Positions 21,198 through 30,184 are shown, numbered from the stretch's first letter. The stretch is 64,000 nucleotides of DNA from JAKAWQ01 sp963745975 (GCA_963745975.1 CAVUZJ010000007.1:1-64000), one strand, 5' to 3'. The notes: generated by a model from the letters alone, not told the origin. Program-made: numbers and translations.

Positions 21198-22310
21198 TTA
21201 TCCCAGCAGCCGCCCGATCACCCGCGCCGTATAATCGACCACCGGAATGATCCGCCCGTAATTGATCCGCGTCGGCCCGATCACCCCGATCGCGCCCACA
21301 ATGCGGTTCGCCGCGTTGCGCGCCGGCGCCACCACCATCGCCACCCCGGAGGTGCCGAAGAGGCCGCTCTCGGCGCCGATGAAGATCCGCACCCCCTCCG
21401 ACTGGTCGGCGAGCTCGAGCAGCCGGAGGATCGTCTCCTCGGTCTCCAGCCGCTCGAACAGAAGCTGGATGCTCTCCAGCCGCTCGATCTCCGTCACGTC
21501 CGCCAAGAGCCGCGCCTGGCCGCGCACGATCAGGCTGGCCCCCCGCCCTTCGCCGGTCCAGGTGGCGAGCCCTGCCTCGACCACCCCTGCCGCCAGCCCA
21601 TCCAGCGTCGTGCGGTCCGCCGCCATCTCCTCGGCCACGGCGCCCCGCAGCTCGGCGAGCGTCCGGCCCGCCAGCCGCGCATTGAGGAAATTTCCCGCCT
21701 CTTGCAGCGCCGAGAGCGGCAAGCCCGGCGGCGTCTCGATCACCCGGTTCTCGACGTGCCCGTCCGCGCTCACCAGCACGACGAGCGCCCGCCGCTCGCC
21801 GAGCGGGACGAACTCGATATGCTTCACCGGCCCCTCCGATTTCGGCGCCAGCACGAGCCCGGCGGCCGCCGAGAGCCCGGCCAGCAGGCTGCCCGCCTCG
21901 GCGAGCGTGTCCTCGAGGCTCCGCCCCGCCGCTCCGAGTGCGGCGCTGATCGTCTCGCGCTCGTCCTCGGCAAGCTCGCCGAACTGAAGCAAGCCATCGA
22001 CGAAGAGCCGCAGCCCCCGCTCGGTCGGCAGCCGTCCGGCCGAGGTGTGCGGTGCGAAGAGCAGGCCGGCATCGGTGAGGTCGGCCATCACGTTGCGGAT
22101 GGTCGCCGGCGAGAGCGCGATCGGCAGCAGCCGCGAGAGCGTACGGCTTCCCACCGGCTCGCCGGTCTCGACATACTGCTCGACGATCTCACGCAGGATC
22201 GCGGCCGAACGGGCATCGAGCCCGCCCGGCAGTCGCGCCGCACCCTGAGGTCCCGCCCCTTGAGCTCCCAGAGTGCCCGGCTTCGGCCCCGTCGGCTGAT
22301 CCATCGCCAT
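21198..22310 (-). CDS. hrcA: Heat-inducible transcription repressor HrcA
   Basis: 370 aa. It is the repressor that binds CIRCE elements, typically at groESL. ARSAAILREIVEQYVETGEPVGSRTLSR (in parts) and SPATIRNVMADLTDAGLLFAPHTSAGRLPTE (in parts) form the winged-helix domain. IFIGAES and the C-terminal RINYGRIIPVVDYTARVIGRLL complete the fold. A GTLGAQGAGPQG low-complexity leader precedes the domain. No CIRCE inverted repeat was found in the window, so its target lies elsewhere. It precedes grpE by 45 nt. Confidence 0.95.
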   Translation of the reverse strand: MAMDQPTGPKPGTLGAQGAGPQGAARLPGGLDARSAAILREIVEQYVETGEPVGSRTLSRLLPIALSPATIRNVMADLTDAGLLFAPHTSAGRLPTERGLRLFVDGLLQFGELAEDERETISAALGAAGRSLEDTLAEAGSLLAGLSAAAGLVLAPKSEGPVKHIEFVPLGERRALVVLVSADGHVENRVIETPPGLPLSALQEAGNFLNARLAGRTLAELRGAVAEEMAADRTTLDGLAAGVVEAGLATWTGEGRGASLIVRGQARLLADVTEIERLESIQLLFERLETEETILRLLELADQSEGVRIFIGAESGLFGTSGVAMVVAPARNAANRIVGAIGVIGPTRINYGRIIPVVDYTARVIGRLLG

Positions 22311-22426
22311 TCCGCCCCCTTCCCCCGCGCCACTCTACGCCTTCGGGCATCGCCCCAAATAGCGACGGCCCCAATGACTTCCATAGGGCAATTTCCATCC
22401 TCCGCCCGTCGGGGCACTATCCGCCC

Positions 22427-23698
22427 ATGCAAGACCCCTCCCGCCTCACCGCAACCGAAGCCGCCGCCCTCATCCGGAGCGGAAAACTCCGCCCGGAGGC
22501 GCTGATGGAGGCCTCCCTCGCCCGCATCGCCGACCGCGAGCCCACGGTGCACGCCTTCGCCTTCCTCGACCCCTCCGCCGCCCGCACATCCGCTTCCACT
22601 GCTCTACCCGGACCGCTCCACGGCCTTCCGCTCGGCGTGAAGGACGTGCTCGACACCGCTGATATGCCAAGCGAATACGGCTCCCCCATCTGGCACGGCT
22701 GGCGCCCCCGTGCCGATGCCGCCGCCGTCGCCGCCGCCCGCGCCGCGGGTGCTGCCGTCATCGGCAAGACCGTCACCACCGAGTTCGCGACGCGCAAGCC
22801 CGGCCCCACCGCCAACCCCGCCAATCCCGCCCACACGCCCGGCGGCTCCTCCTCCGGCTCGGCCGCCGGCGTCGCCGACTTCTTCTTCCCCTTCGCCTTC
22901 GGCACCCAGACGGCCGGCAGCGTCATCCGCCCCGCCGCCTTCTGCGGCGTCGTCGGCTTCAAGCCGAGCTTCGGCCTGATCAGCCGCGCCGGCATGAAGC
23001 TCATGTCCGACAGCCTCGACACGATCGGCGTCATCGCCCGGAGCACCGCCGACTGCGCGCTCCTCGCCGCCGCCGTCTCGGGCGCAGACCTCGGCGACCC
23101 GGACCGGGCACTGCCCCGTCCCCCGCGCATCGGGCTTTGCCGCTCGCCCTCCTGGCCCCACGCGGCCCCCGAGACCAATTCGCTCTTCGCCTCCGTCGCC
23201 AAAACCCTTGCCCGCGCCGGCGCGCACCTCGCCGATCGCGAGCTCCCAGAGCCGATCCCGCGCCTCGCCGAAGCCCACCCGATCGTGATGAACGCCGAGA
23301 GCGCCCGCGCATTGGCCTGGGAGCTCGCCCATGCCCGCGCCCGGATCAGCGATCAGCTGCTCGACCGCCTCGATTTCGGCCTCGCTCAATCCGCCGCGAC
23401 CCTCGCCGCCGCGCGCGCCACCTTCCTCGAGTCCCGCAACGCCTTCCCGGCCGCGATGGAGGACCTCGACATCCTCCTCACCCCCTCCGCTCCCGGCGAG
23501 GCGCCCGAGGGACTCGGCTGCACCGGCGACCCGGTCTTCAATTTCATCTGGACCAGCCTCCATCTCCCCTGCGTCACCGTCCCCGCCGGCACCGGGCCCC
23601 GCGGCCTGCCCCTCGGCATCCAGATCGTCGGCCGGGCCGGCGAGGATCGCGCAACCCTCGCCTGGGCCGCCTGGGTTGCTTCCGCCCTGGCCGGATAG
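22427..23698 (+). CDS. Amidase signature-family hydrolase
   Basis: 423 aa. The Ser-cisSer-Lys triad of the family is visible: Lys in LPLGVKDVLDT near residue 72, the cis-Ser in PGGSSSGSAAGVA near 143-155 and the nucleophile Ser in GTQTAGSVIRPAAFCGV near 168. Family members hydrolyse small amides or allophanate-like compounds; GatA is less likely because the gene is short and alone. It is inserted between hrcA and rph, which are normally direct divergent neighbours in related genomes. The substrate is unknown. Confidence 0.88.
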   Translation: MQDPSRLTATEAAALIRSGKLRPEALMEASLARIADREPTVHAFAFLDPSAARTSASTALPGPLHGLPLGVKDVLDTADMPSEYGSPIWHGWRPRADAAAVAAARAAGAAVIGKTVTTEFATRKPGPTANPANPAHTPGGSSSGSAAGVADFFFPFAFGTQTAGSVIRPAAFCGVVGFKPSFGLISRAGMKLMSDSLDTIGVIARSTADCALLAAAVSGADLGDPDRALPRPPRIGLCRSPSWPHAAPETNSLFASVAKTLARAGAHLADRELPEPIPRLAEAHPIVMNAESARALAWELAHARARISDQLLDRLDFGLAQSAATLAAARATFLESRNAFPAAMEDLDILLTPSAPGEAPEGLGCTGDPVFNFIWTSLHLPCVTVPAGTGPRGLPLGIQIVGRAGEDRATLAWAAWVASALAG

Positions 23699-23709
23699 GG
23701 CAGGGCAGG

Positions 23710-23745
23710 GGGTTCTCTCCCGCCGCCCATCGGCGCTAAGAACCC
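23710..23745. repeat. Stem-loop between amidase and rph
   Basis: GGGTTCT (23710-23716) pairs with AGAACCC (23739-23745) and encloses a smaller GCCG/CGGC hairpin. No T-tract follows; it may mark the amidase 3' end. Confidence 0.45.
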
Positions 23746-23771
23746 GCCCCCAAACCCCTCAGGAATCCCCA

Positions 23772-24500
23772 ATGCGCCCCTCCGGCCGCGCCGCCGACGC
23801 CCTGCGCGACATCTCCTTCACCCCCGGCTTCGCCCACCACGCCGAGGGCTCCTGCCTCATCCGCATGGGCGGCACCGAGGTCCTCTGCGCCGCCAGCGTC
23901 GAGGGCAAGGTCCCGTCCTTCCTGCGCAATTCCGGCCAGGGCTGGGTCACCGCCGAGTACGGCATGCTCCCCCGCGCCACCCACACCCGCGGCGACCGCG
24001 AGGCCGCCCGCGGCCGCCAGTCCGGCCGCACCCAGGAGATCCAGCGCCTGATCGGGCGCTCCTTGCGCGCGGTGGTGGACCGCGCCCGCTTGGGCGAGGT
24101 GACCATCACCGTCGACTGCGACGTGCTGAACGCCGACGGCGGCACCCGCTGCGCCGCCATCACCGGCGGATACGTCGCCCTGGTCCTCGCACTTCGCCAC
24201 CTCGAGCGGATGAAGGTGATTCCCCGCTCGCCCATCACCGGCCAGGTCGCCGCCGTTTCCTGCGGCATCGTCGAGGGGGCGGCCGCGCTCGATCTCGACT
24301 ATGCCGAGGATTCCTCGGCCGACGCGGACGCCAACTTCGTCCTCACCGAGTTGGGCGGCATCGTCGAGATCCAGGGCACGGCCGAGCGCAAGACCTTCTC
24401 CGAGCCCGACTTCCTCTCCCTTCTCTCGTTCGCCCGCGCCGGCTGCGCGCAGCTCTTCGCCCTCCAGAAGCAAGCTTTGGAGCATGTTCAGCATGGCTGA
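23772..24500 (+). CDS. rph: Ribonuclease PH
   Basis: 242 aa, the family length. It trims tRNA 3' ends by phosphorolysis. MRPSGRAADALRDISFTPGF is the conserved N-terminus; GWVTAEYGMLPRATHTR (active-site Arg cluster), RSLRAVVD, TVDCDVLNADGGTRCAAITGG and DLDYAEDSSADADANFV follow in order. ATG at 23772 is preceded by AGGAATCCCCA. It is followed by rdgB, the usual pair. Its stop codon lies within the first hairpin of a structured repeat element. Confidence 0.98.
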   Translation: MRPSGRAADALRDISFTPGFAHHAEGSCLIRMGGTEVLCAASVEGKVPSFLRNSGQGWVTAEYGMLPRATHTRGDREAARGRQSGRTQEIQRLIGRSLRAVVDRARLGEVTITVDCDVLNADGGTRCAAITGGYVALVLALRHLERMKVIPRSPITGQVAAVSCGIVEGAAALDLDYAEDSSADADANFVLTELGGIVEIQGTAERKTFSEPDFLSLLSFARAGCAQLFALQKQALEHVQHG

Positions 24501-24580
24501 ACACGCTCTGCCCTTTTTCTCGGTCGGATTCACGCGGCGCTCGATCGCCTCCGGCGATCTCGCTCGTCCGCGATCCGACC
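24485..24580 (+). repeat. Structured intergenic element, copy A (rph-rdgB gap)
   Basis: Three nested features are seen. A hairpin TGTTCAGC-ATG-GCTGAACA lies at 24485-24503. A pyrimidine run CCCTTTTTCTC follows. Then an outer stem GGTCGGAT (24522-24529)/ATCCGACC (24573-24580) encloses an inner hairpin GATCGCC (24543-24549)/GGCGATC (24553-24559). The core GATTCACGCGGCG at 24527-24539 is identical to that of copy B at 34117-34129, which has the same architecture. Confidence 0.65.
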
Positions 24581-24584
24581 TCTG

Positions 24585-25186
24585 ATGCCCCGCCGCCTCG
24601 AACGCGGCGCCCGCCTCGTGCTCGCCAGCCACAACAAGGGAAAGCTCGCCGAGATCGCCGAGCTCCTCGCGCCCTACGCCATCACAATCGCCTCTGCCGC
24701 CGCCCTCGGTCTTCCCGAACCGGACGAGACGGAACCCGATTTCGGTGCCAATGCCCGCCTCAAGGCCCTCGCCGCCGCCAAGGCCGCCAATCTGCCGGCC
24801 CTCGCCGACGATTCCGGCTTCTGCGCTTCCGCCCTCGACGGTCGCCCCGGCATCCATTCCGCCCGCTGGGCCGGACCGGACCGCGACTTCTCTTCCGCCA
24901 TGGCCCGCGTCCACGCCGAGATCGGCGAAAACCCCGACCGCCGCGTCTGGTTCGTCTCAGCGCTCGCGCTCGCCTGGCCGGACGGCCACACCGAGACCTT
25001 CCTCGGCCGCGTCGACGGCACCGCGGTTTGGCCCCCGCGCGGAACGAACGGCTTCGGCTACGACCCGATGTTCCTCCCCTTCGGCTCCAGCCTCACCTAT
25101 GGCGAGATGACCGCCTGGGCAGAAACGCGCCGACACCCACCGCGCCCGCGCCTTCGCCAAGGCTCCGCGCCGCCTGCCTCGACTGA
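24585..25186 (+). pseudogene. rdgB: RdgB/HAM1 non-canonical purine NTP pyrophosphatase, frameshifted at the 3' end
   Basis: RdgB hydrolyses dITP/XTP. LVLASHNKGKLAEIAELL, ALADDSGFCASALDGRPGIHSAR (in parts), GRVDGTAVWPPRGTNGFGYDPMFLP and TYGEMTA are intact. After Trp (25116-25118) the frame is lost. The expected QKRADTHRARAFAKA is encoded one base later (25120-25164), and RAACLD-stop again one base later (25166-25186). Two extra bases, one in the GGG at 25117-25119 and one in CC at 25165-25166, explain this. Read as is, the frame runs on into the next gene. A sequencing error is as likely as real mutation. Confidence 0.85.
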
Positions 25187-25265
25187 GCTACCCGCCTGCC
25201 AACATGGTAACGGTTCAGCAATAATTACACACCCGCATTTGCCGCGATCAGGAGGGGAACGAAAC

Positions 25266-25808
25266 ATGTCGAGGGGCCACAGGATCGGCCTTTCTCCGCA
25301 GCGCCGCGTAAGCGCTATCATGTCGTCCCTCCTCCTCGCCTGCCTCTTCCTCCCCGCGCCGGCGCTCGCCGCGCCCCTCAGAACCGCCTTTCTCCCCTTC
25401 ACTCTCCAGGACACGAGCCTCCCCGCGCCCAACGCACCACCGGAGCCCGCCGACCTCGCTCGGCTCCGCCTGGTCGACCGCCAAATCCAACAGCTCCTCG
25501 TGCGCTCGGGCGATTACGCAGCCGTCGACACGCAGCCGATCGCGCGCGCGATCGCGGAGAACGACCTCGTCGGCTGCACGACCTGCGCCGTCTCCCTCGC
25601 GCGCCAGCTCGGCGCCCAGGCAGTGGTCACCGGCTGGGTGCAGAAGGTCTCGGACCTGATCATCAACATGACGATCATCATCCGCTCGGTCGCCACGGGA
25701 AAAATGATCGCCGCCGGCAACGCCTCGCTCCGCGGCGACACCGACATCGCCTGGGAACGCGCCGCCTCCTGGCTCGTCGCCCACCGCCTCCTTCCACAGC
25801 CTCCCTAA
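25266..25808 (+). CDS. Secreted DUF3280/DUF2380-like protein
   Basis: 180 aa. The N-terminus has basic residues followed by a hydrophobic core and ALAAPL, a clear signal peptide ending near residue 36, so it is periplasmic. AFLPFTLQDTSL, VDRQIQQLLVRSGDYAAVDT, CTTCAVSLARQLGAQAVVTGWVQKVSDLIINMTIIIR (in parts) and GNASLRGDTDIAWERAASWLV match the DUF3280 type, often found with PQQ/alcohol dehydrogenase genes; the function is not known. ATG at 25266 has AGGAGGGG upstream. It is in frame with the frameshifted rdgB, so automatic annotation may fuse them. The stop overlaps ppsA's convergent stop. Confidence 0.75.
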   Translation: MSRGHRIGLSPQRRVSAIMSSLLLACLFLPAPALAAPLRTAFLPFTLQDTSLPAPNAPPEPADLARLRLVDRQIQQLLVRSGDYAAVDTQPIARAIAENDLVGCTTCAVSLARQLGAQAVVTGWVQKVSDLIINMTIIIRSVATGKMIAAGNASLRGDTDIAWERAASWLVAHRLLPQPP

Positions 25809-28240
25809 GCGGCAGCAACTGCGGCACGCGGCGGCGGCGGTTCCACCTCCTCCGCCTCGCGCACCACTTCAATGGTGCGCAGCAGGCTCGAGGGATTGAC
25901 GCTGATCGAATCGATGCCGATCCCACTCAAGAATCGCGCGATCTCCGGATAATTGGCCGGCGCCTCGCCGCAGATCCCCACCTTCCGCCCGTTGCGCTGC
26001 GCGCCCGTCACCGCGAGCCTCAGCATCTCCAGCATCCCCGGATCCCGCTCGTCGAAGTCGAAGGCGACGATGTCCGAGTCGCGATCGACGCCGAGCGTGA
26101 GCTGGGTCAAATCATTGGAGCCGATCGAGAAGCCGTCGAACACGTCGGCAAAGCAATCGACCTGGATCACATTGTTGGGGATCTCGCACATCACGTAGAT
26201 CTCGAGCCCATTTTCGCCGCGCCTGAGCCCGTGCTTCGCGAGCTCCGCGATCACCTTCGTCGCCTCCTCGACCCGCCGGCAGAAGGGCACCATCACCACG
26301 AGGTTGGTAAGCCCCATATCCTCCCGCACGCGGCGGAGTGCCGCGCATTCGAGCGCGAACCCCTCGGCGTACGCCGGATGGGCGTAGCGCGACGCCCCGC
26401 GAAACCCGAGCATCGGGTTGGCCTCGCGCGGCTCGAACGGCGCGCCCCCGATCAGCTCCGCGTACTCGTTGGTCTTGAAGTCCGAGAGCCGGATGATCAC
26501 CGGCTTCGGCCAGAACGCCGCCGCGATGGTGCCCGCGCCCTCCGCAAGCGTGCGGACGAAGAATTCCCTCGGCGACGCATCGGCGGCCGCCAGCGCCGCA
26601 ATCCTCGCCCGGTCGTTCGCCTCGATCCGCTCGGGATGCACGAGCGCCATCGGATGGATGCCGATATGCTCGCCGATGATGAACTCCATGCGCGCCAGCC
26701 CGACGCCGGAATTCGGCATCATCGCTGTCCGGAAGGCGAGCTCCGGATTGCCGAGATTGACCATGATCGCGGTCTTCGGAATCTGAAGCGTCCGCGCATC
26801 CACGCGAGCGACATCGAACGGCAGCGCTCCCGCATACACCGCGCCCACTTCGCCGCCCGCGCACGAGACGGTCACGCTCTCCCCGCTCTTGAGCCGCGCC
26901 GTCGCGTCCCCCGTACCCACAACCGCCGGCACGCCGAGCTCGCGCGCCACGATCGCGGCATGGCAGGTGCGTCCGCCGTGGTCGGTGACGATCGCGCCGG
27001 CCGTCTTCATCACCGGCTCCCAGTCCGGGCGGGTCTCCGGCGCAACCAGCACCTCGCCCGGACGGAACGCCGCAAGGTCGGCAACGCCGCGGACGATCCG
27101 CGCCGTGCCCGCCGCAATCTTCTCGCCGACGGATTTGCCGGTGACGATCGGCTGCGCTGCCGCCCGCAGCGTATAAGTCTCGAGCATCCCGGCCTCTCTC
27201 CGCGATGCCACGGTCTCGGGACGCGCCTGCACGATATAGAGCTTTCCATCGATGGCGTCCTTCGCCCACTCGATGTCCAACGGCTCGGGATGGCCCACGG
27301 CCGCGGAATAGTGCTCCTCGATGCGGATCGCGTAATCCGCGAGCGTCAGCACCTCGGTATCCGTCAGGCAGAAGCGCCCGCGAAGCTCGGGCTTCGTCTC
27401 CTCGTCCTTCGTGCTCGCCCCGACATGGCCCGGTGCGAGCACCATCGTGCGCTGCTTGCCGCCGAGCGTGCGCTGCAGCACCGCCCGGCTGCCAGCACGA
27501 AACGTCGGCTTGTGCACGTAGAACTCGTCCGGATCGACCTTTCCCTGCACCACGTTCTCGCCAAGCCCGTACGACCCCGTGATGAAGACCACGTCGCGAA
27601 AGCCGGACTCGGTGTCGAGCGTGAAGATCACCCCGCTCGACGCCTTGTCCGAGCGCACCATCTTCATCACGCCCACCGACAGCGCGACCTTGAAATGGTC
27701 GAACCCGTTATTGGCGCGATAGACGATGCCGCGATCCGTGAACAGGGATGCGAAGCAGCGGCGGCACGCCTCGAAAACGTCGTCCGCCCCGCTCACGTTC
27801 AAATAGCTGTCGTGCTGGCCGGCAAAGCTCGCTGTGGGCAGGTCCTCGGCGGTCGCCGAGCTGCGCACCGCAACCGCCGCCCTCGCGCCATATTCTTCCT
27901 CGAGCTTGGCGTAAGCGGAGGCGATCAGCGCGCGCATCTCTTCCGTGCCGGTCGCATCATGCACGATCGCCCGCGCCCTTTCCCCGGCACGGTTTAGCGC
28001 CGCAACATCGGTGACGTCGAGCGGATCGAGCAGGCCGTGCAGCTTGGGCCACGCATCGGCTTGGGTCAGGGCATCGCGATAGAGGCCTGCGGTGAGCGCG
28101 AAGCCGTTCGGAACCCGCACGCCGGCCGCGCCGAGATGGCTCGCCAGCTCGCCGAGCGAGGCGTTCTTGCCTCCCACCTCCGGGACATCGGCCAGTCCCA
28201 GCGTCGCGAACCAGCGAACCGGTACTACGGATTTTTCCAT
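25805..28240 (-). CDS. ppsA: Phosphoenolpyruvate synthase
   Basis: 811 aa (family about 790-810). It makes PEP from pyruvate and ATP for gluconeogenesis. The N-terminal ATP-grasp domain has GGKNASLGELASHL, VAVRSSATAEDLPTASFAGQHDSYLNV (in parts) and GLGENVVQGKVDPDEFYVHKP (in parts). The swivelling domain has the phospho-accepting His in DHGGRTCHAAIVARELGVPAVVG (in parts). The C-terminal TIM barrel has GFRGASRYAHP, FSIGSNDLTQL and the catalytic Cys in VGICGEAPANYPEIARFL. It is the last gene after the BON and PfkB genes, with a 15-nt gap to the latter. Confidence 0.97.
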   Translation of the reverse strand: MEKSVVPVRWFATLGLADVPEVGGKNASLGELASHLGAAGVRVPNGFALTAGLYRDALTQADAWPKLHGLLDPLDVTDVAALNRAGERARAIVHDATGTEEMRALIASAYAKLEEEYGARAAVAVRSSATAEDLPTASFAGQHDSYLNVSGADDVFEACRRCFASLFTDRGIVYRANNGFDHFKVALSVGVMKMVRSDKASSGVIFTLDTESGFRDVVFITGSYGLGENVVQGKVDPDEFYVHKPTFRAGSRAVLQRTLGGKQRTMVLAPGHVGASTKDEETKPELRGRFCLTDTEVLTLADYAIRIEEHYSAAVGHPEPLDIEWAKDAIDGKLYIVQARPETVASRREAGMLETYTLRAAAQPIVTGKSVGEKIAAGTARIVRGVADLAAFRPGEVLVAPETRPDWEPVMKTAGAIVTDHGGRTCHAAIVARELGVPAVVGTGDATARLKSGESVTVSCAGGEVGAVYAGALPFDVARVDARTLQIPKTAIMVNLGNPELAFRTAMMPNSGVGLARMEFIIGEHIGIHPMALVHPERIEANDRARIAALAAADASPREFFVRTLAEGAGTIAAAFWPKPVIIRLSDFKTNEYAELIGGAPFEPREANPMLGFRGASRYAHPAYAEGFALECAALRRVREDMGLTNLVVMVPFCRRVEEATKVIAELAKHGLRRGENGLEIYVMCEIPNNVIQVDCFADVFDGFSIGSNDLTQLTLGVDRDSDIVAFDFDERDPGMLEMLRLAVTGAQRNGRKVGICGEAPANYPEIARFLSGIGIDSISVNPSSLLRTIEVVREAEEVEPPPPRAAVAAA

Positions 28241-28255
28241 CGTCTCCTCCGGACT

Positions 28256-29257
28256 TTATGTTTCCTTCACACCGATCGCGCTCCCCGCGCGTTGACCTGC
28301 ATCAACCGGGCAAAGCTTGCGGAACAGCGCCTCCACCTCCTCGCGCCGCACGAGCGCGGTCCCATAGGTGGTGACGGCCGCGGATCCGGCCGCGACCGCC
28401 AACGCCAGCGCCTCGCGCTCCGGCCACCCACGCGCCAGCCCGAGCACGAGCCCGGCGAGAAAACTGTCTCCGGCGCCCACCGCGCTCCGTTCCTTCACCG
28501 GCAACGCGGCAAGCCGGACGACGCCGTTCGCGCTTGCGAGAAGCGCGCCCTCGCGCCCCAGGCTGACCGCAATGGCCCGCGCCGCGCCGCCGCGGAGCAG
28601 TGCCACGACTTCCTTCTCCTGCCGCTCGCGCTCCCGAAGTTGCGAGCCGATCAGGAACTCGAGCTCGCCGAGGCTCAGCTTGAGCAGCGCGATGTGACGC
28701 CCGCCCGCGGGGCCGACCGCGGCGCCGAGCGCGGCGCCGGACGTGTCGAGCACGAATTGCCGCCCTCGCTGCGCGGAGATCGCGGCCGCCTTCGCATAGA
28801 AATCCGCCGGAACCCCGCGCGGCAGGCTTCCGCTCGCGACGATCCATTCCGCCTCCACTTCACCGAGCACGTCGAGCGCGCGCCGCCATTCCACCTCGCC
28901 GACATCGGGCCCCTCGGCCACGAACCGGTACTCGAGCCCGCTCTGCCGGTCGTGCACGTTGAGGCTGATCCGCGTCCGCCCCCCGATCGGCAAGCATCGC
29001 CACCGAACGCCCTCCTCGTCGAGCAATTCCTCGACCAGCCGCCCCGTCACGCCACCGGTCATGATCACGGCCAACGCATCGGTGCCCAAGGCGTGCATCA
29101 CGCGCGCGACATTGATGCCGCCGCCCCCCGGGTCGAACCGCTCGTCCGACGTCCGGATCTTGTGCGTCGGCACCACCGCCGCCGCGGTGCTGGCGATGTC
29201 GACGGCCGGATTGACCGTCAGCGTGGCGATGCGCGGCTCTGCCTCAGGGCCGGACAA
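28256..29257 (-). CDS. PfkB-family sugar (phosphofructo)kinase
   Basis: 333 aa ribokinase-like fold. LTVNPAVDI at the N-terminus and DPGGGGINVARVMHALG resemble the 6-phosphofructokinase II/1-phosphofructokinase/tagatose-6-phosphate kinase branch. WIVASGSLPRGVP and the catalytic SAVGAGDSFLAGLVLGLA near residue 265 complete it. The start is TTG at 29257, inside the BON gene end (14-nt overlap). With ppsA downstream the operon pairs glycolytic and gluconeogenic steps. The exact substrate is not settled by sequence. Confidence 0.88.
   Translation of the reverse strand: MSGPEAEPRIATLTVNPAVDIASTAAAVVPTHKIRTSDERFDPGGGGINVARVMHALGTDALAVIMTGGVTGRLVEELLDEEGVRWRCLPIGGRTRISLNVHDRQSGLEYRFVAEGPDVGEVEWRRALDVLGEVEAEWIVASGSLPRGVPADFYAKAAAISAQRGRQFVLDTSGAALGAAVGPAGGRHIALLKLSLGELEFLIGSQLRERERQEKEVVALLRGGAARAIAVSLGREGALLASANGVVRLAALPVKERSAVGAGDSFLAGLVLGLARGWPEREALALAVAAGSAAVTTYGTALVRREEVEALFRKLCPVDAGQRAGSAIGVKET
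28292..28305 (-). promoter_or_regulatory. FNR/FixK-like box upstream of ppsA
   Basis: TTGAC-CTGC-ATCAA matches the FNR/FixK consensus TTGAT-N4-ATCAA at nine of ten half-site bases. It lies 52-65 nt before the ppsA start, within the 3' end of the pfkB gene. Confidence 0.5.
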
Positions 29258-29894
29258 CGAGACGGTTCTCCACGTCTCCCACGCCCGCCGTGCGCCACGC
29301 CACGTCCGCGGCGGCCTCGCGGTCGTCGACGCTCGGCACCAGCCCGCTCAGCGTCACTTTTGATCCCTCGGCGCCGACAACGATCCCGGCGCCATGCAGC
29401 TTCGCGTTGCGGAGGAACGCAAGCTCGACCGCGCCCGCGATATCCTTCACCGTTTTCCCGGGCCGAACCACGATCCGATTATCGACCGCGGTCACGCCCG
29501 CCAGCTTGTGGACGCGCTCCTCGGCCTCGGCCTTCTCGAACTGCCGGTCGACGGCGCCGATCAGCGTGACGACGCCGCGCTCGACCTTGACCTCGATCCG
29601 CTCGTCCGGAACCTCCGCGTCCCAGCGCAGCACATGCACCGCGCTATGCGCGATCTCGTCGTCGGAGCGCCGCCGCGCCACCGGTATCAGCACCTCGATC
29701 TCCTGGGCGATCCCGCGCACCCCGCGAACATGCCAAACGGCGCGCTCCACCGCCCTCTTCTCGGCCAGGCTGGAGACGAATCCGCTCAACCGGACGACGC
29801 CCTCCCGTGCACCCACCCTAACGGCGGAGGCGTCGAGATGCGGCGCCCACGCCAGCTCGTCCTCGACAATGCGCTTCAGTTCGGGATCGTCCAT
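29244..29894 (-). CDS. BON-domain protein (OsmY-like, three domains)
   Basis: 216 aa with three BON modules at about residues 4-70, 76-142 and 148-214. Each ends with a similar pattern: VVRLSGFVSSLAEKRAVERAVWHVRGV (in parts), VVTLIGAVDRQFEKAEAEERVHKLAGV (in parts) and KVTLSGLVPSVDDREAAADVAWRTAGV (in parts), then a beta strand. BON domains bind phospholipid membranes; OsmY-type proteins are stress-induced. There is no signal peptide, so this one appears cytosolic. It is the first gene of the operon and has an FNR-like box upstream. Confidence 0.9.
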   Translation of the reverse strand: MDDPELKRIVEDELAWAPHLDASAVRVGAREGVVRLSGFVSSLAEKRAVERAVWHVRGVRGIAQEIEVLIPVARRRSDDEIAHSAVHVLRWDAEVPDERIEVKVERGVVTLIGAVDRQFEKAEAEERVHKLAGVTAVDNRIVVRPGKTVKDIAGAVELAFLRNAKLHGAGIVVGAEGSKVTLSGLVPSVDDREAAADVAWRTAGVGDVENRLVVRP

Positions 29895-29956
29895 GGTCCG
29901 ACCGACTCGCTCCAGTCACGGCAACCAATCAGGCTCTTCCCGATCCGGGACCGGCA

Positions 29957-29970
29957 TTGATCTCCGTCAA
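29957..29970 (-). promoter_or_regulatory. FNR/FixK-like box upstream of the BON operon
   Basis: TTGAT-CTCC-GTCAA matches TTGAT-N4-ATCAA at nine of ten half-site bases and lies 63-76 nt before the BON gene start. The 290-nt divergent gap also holds an AT-rich stretch (30017-30055) unlike the surrounding GC-rich DNA, probably promoter DNA. Confidence 0.5.
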
Positions 29971-30184
29971 TCCCCTCGACCGCTCCGCCGGTCGGGCCCG
30001 CCGCAGGACTCACTCCAGTAATAACCTACTGACCAAAAACGATTATTTATTTCGCTCCGCCTGCAACCGCGCCCTGCCGCCGCGAGTATTACGACCGAGC
30101 GGGCACGATCCGGCGACGAGCGAGGCCCACGGCAGGGGGCGGGCGATCGCGCCGAGGGGCCCCGGTCGCCGCAAGGAGGTCTCG

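Noticed and set aside
21153..22426. CIRCE operator near hrcA/grpE/dnaK
   Set aside because: No GCACTC-N9-GAGTGC inverted repeat was found upstream of these genes.
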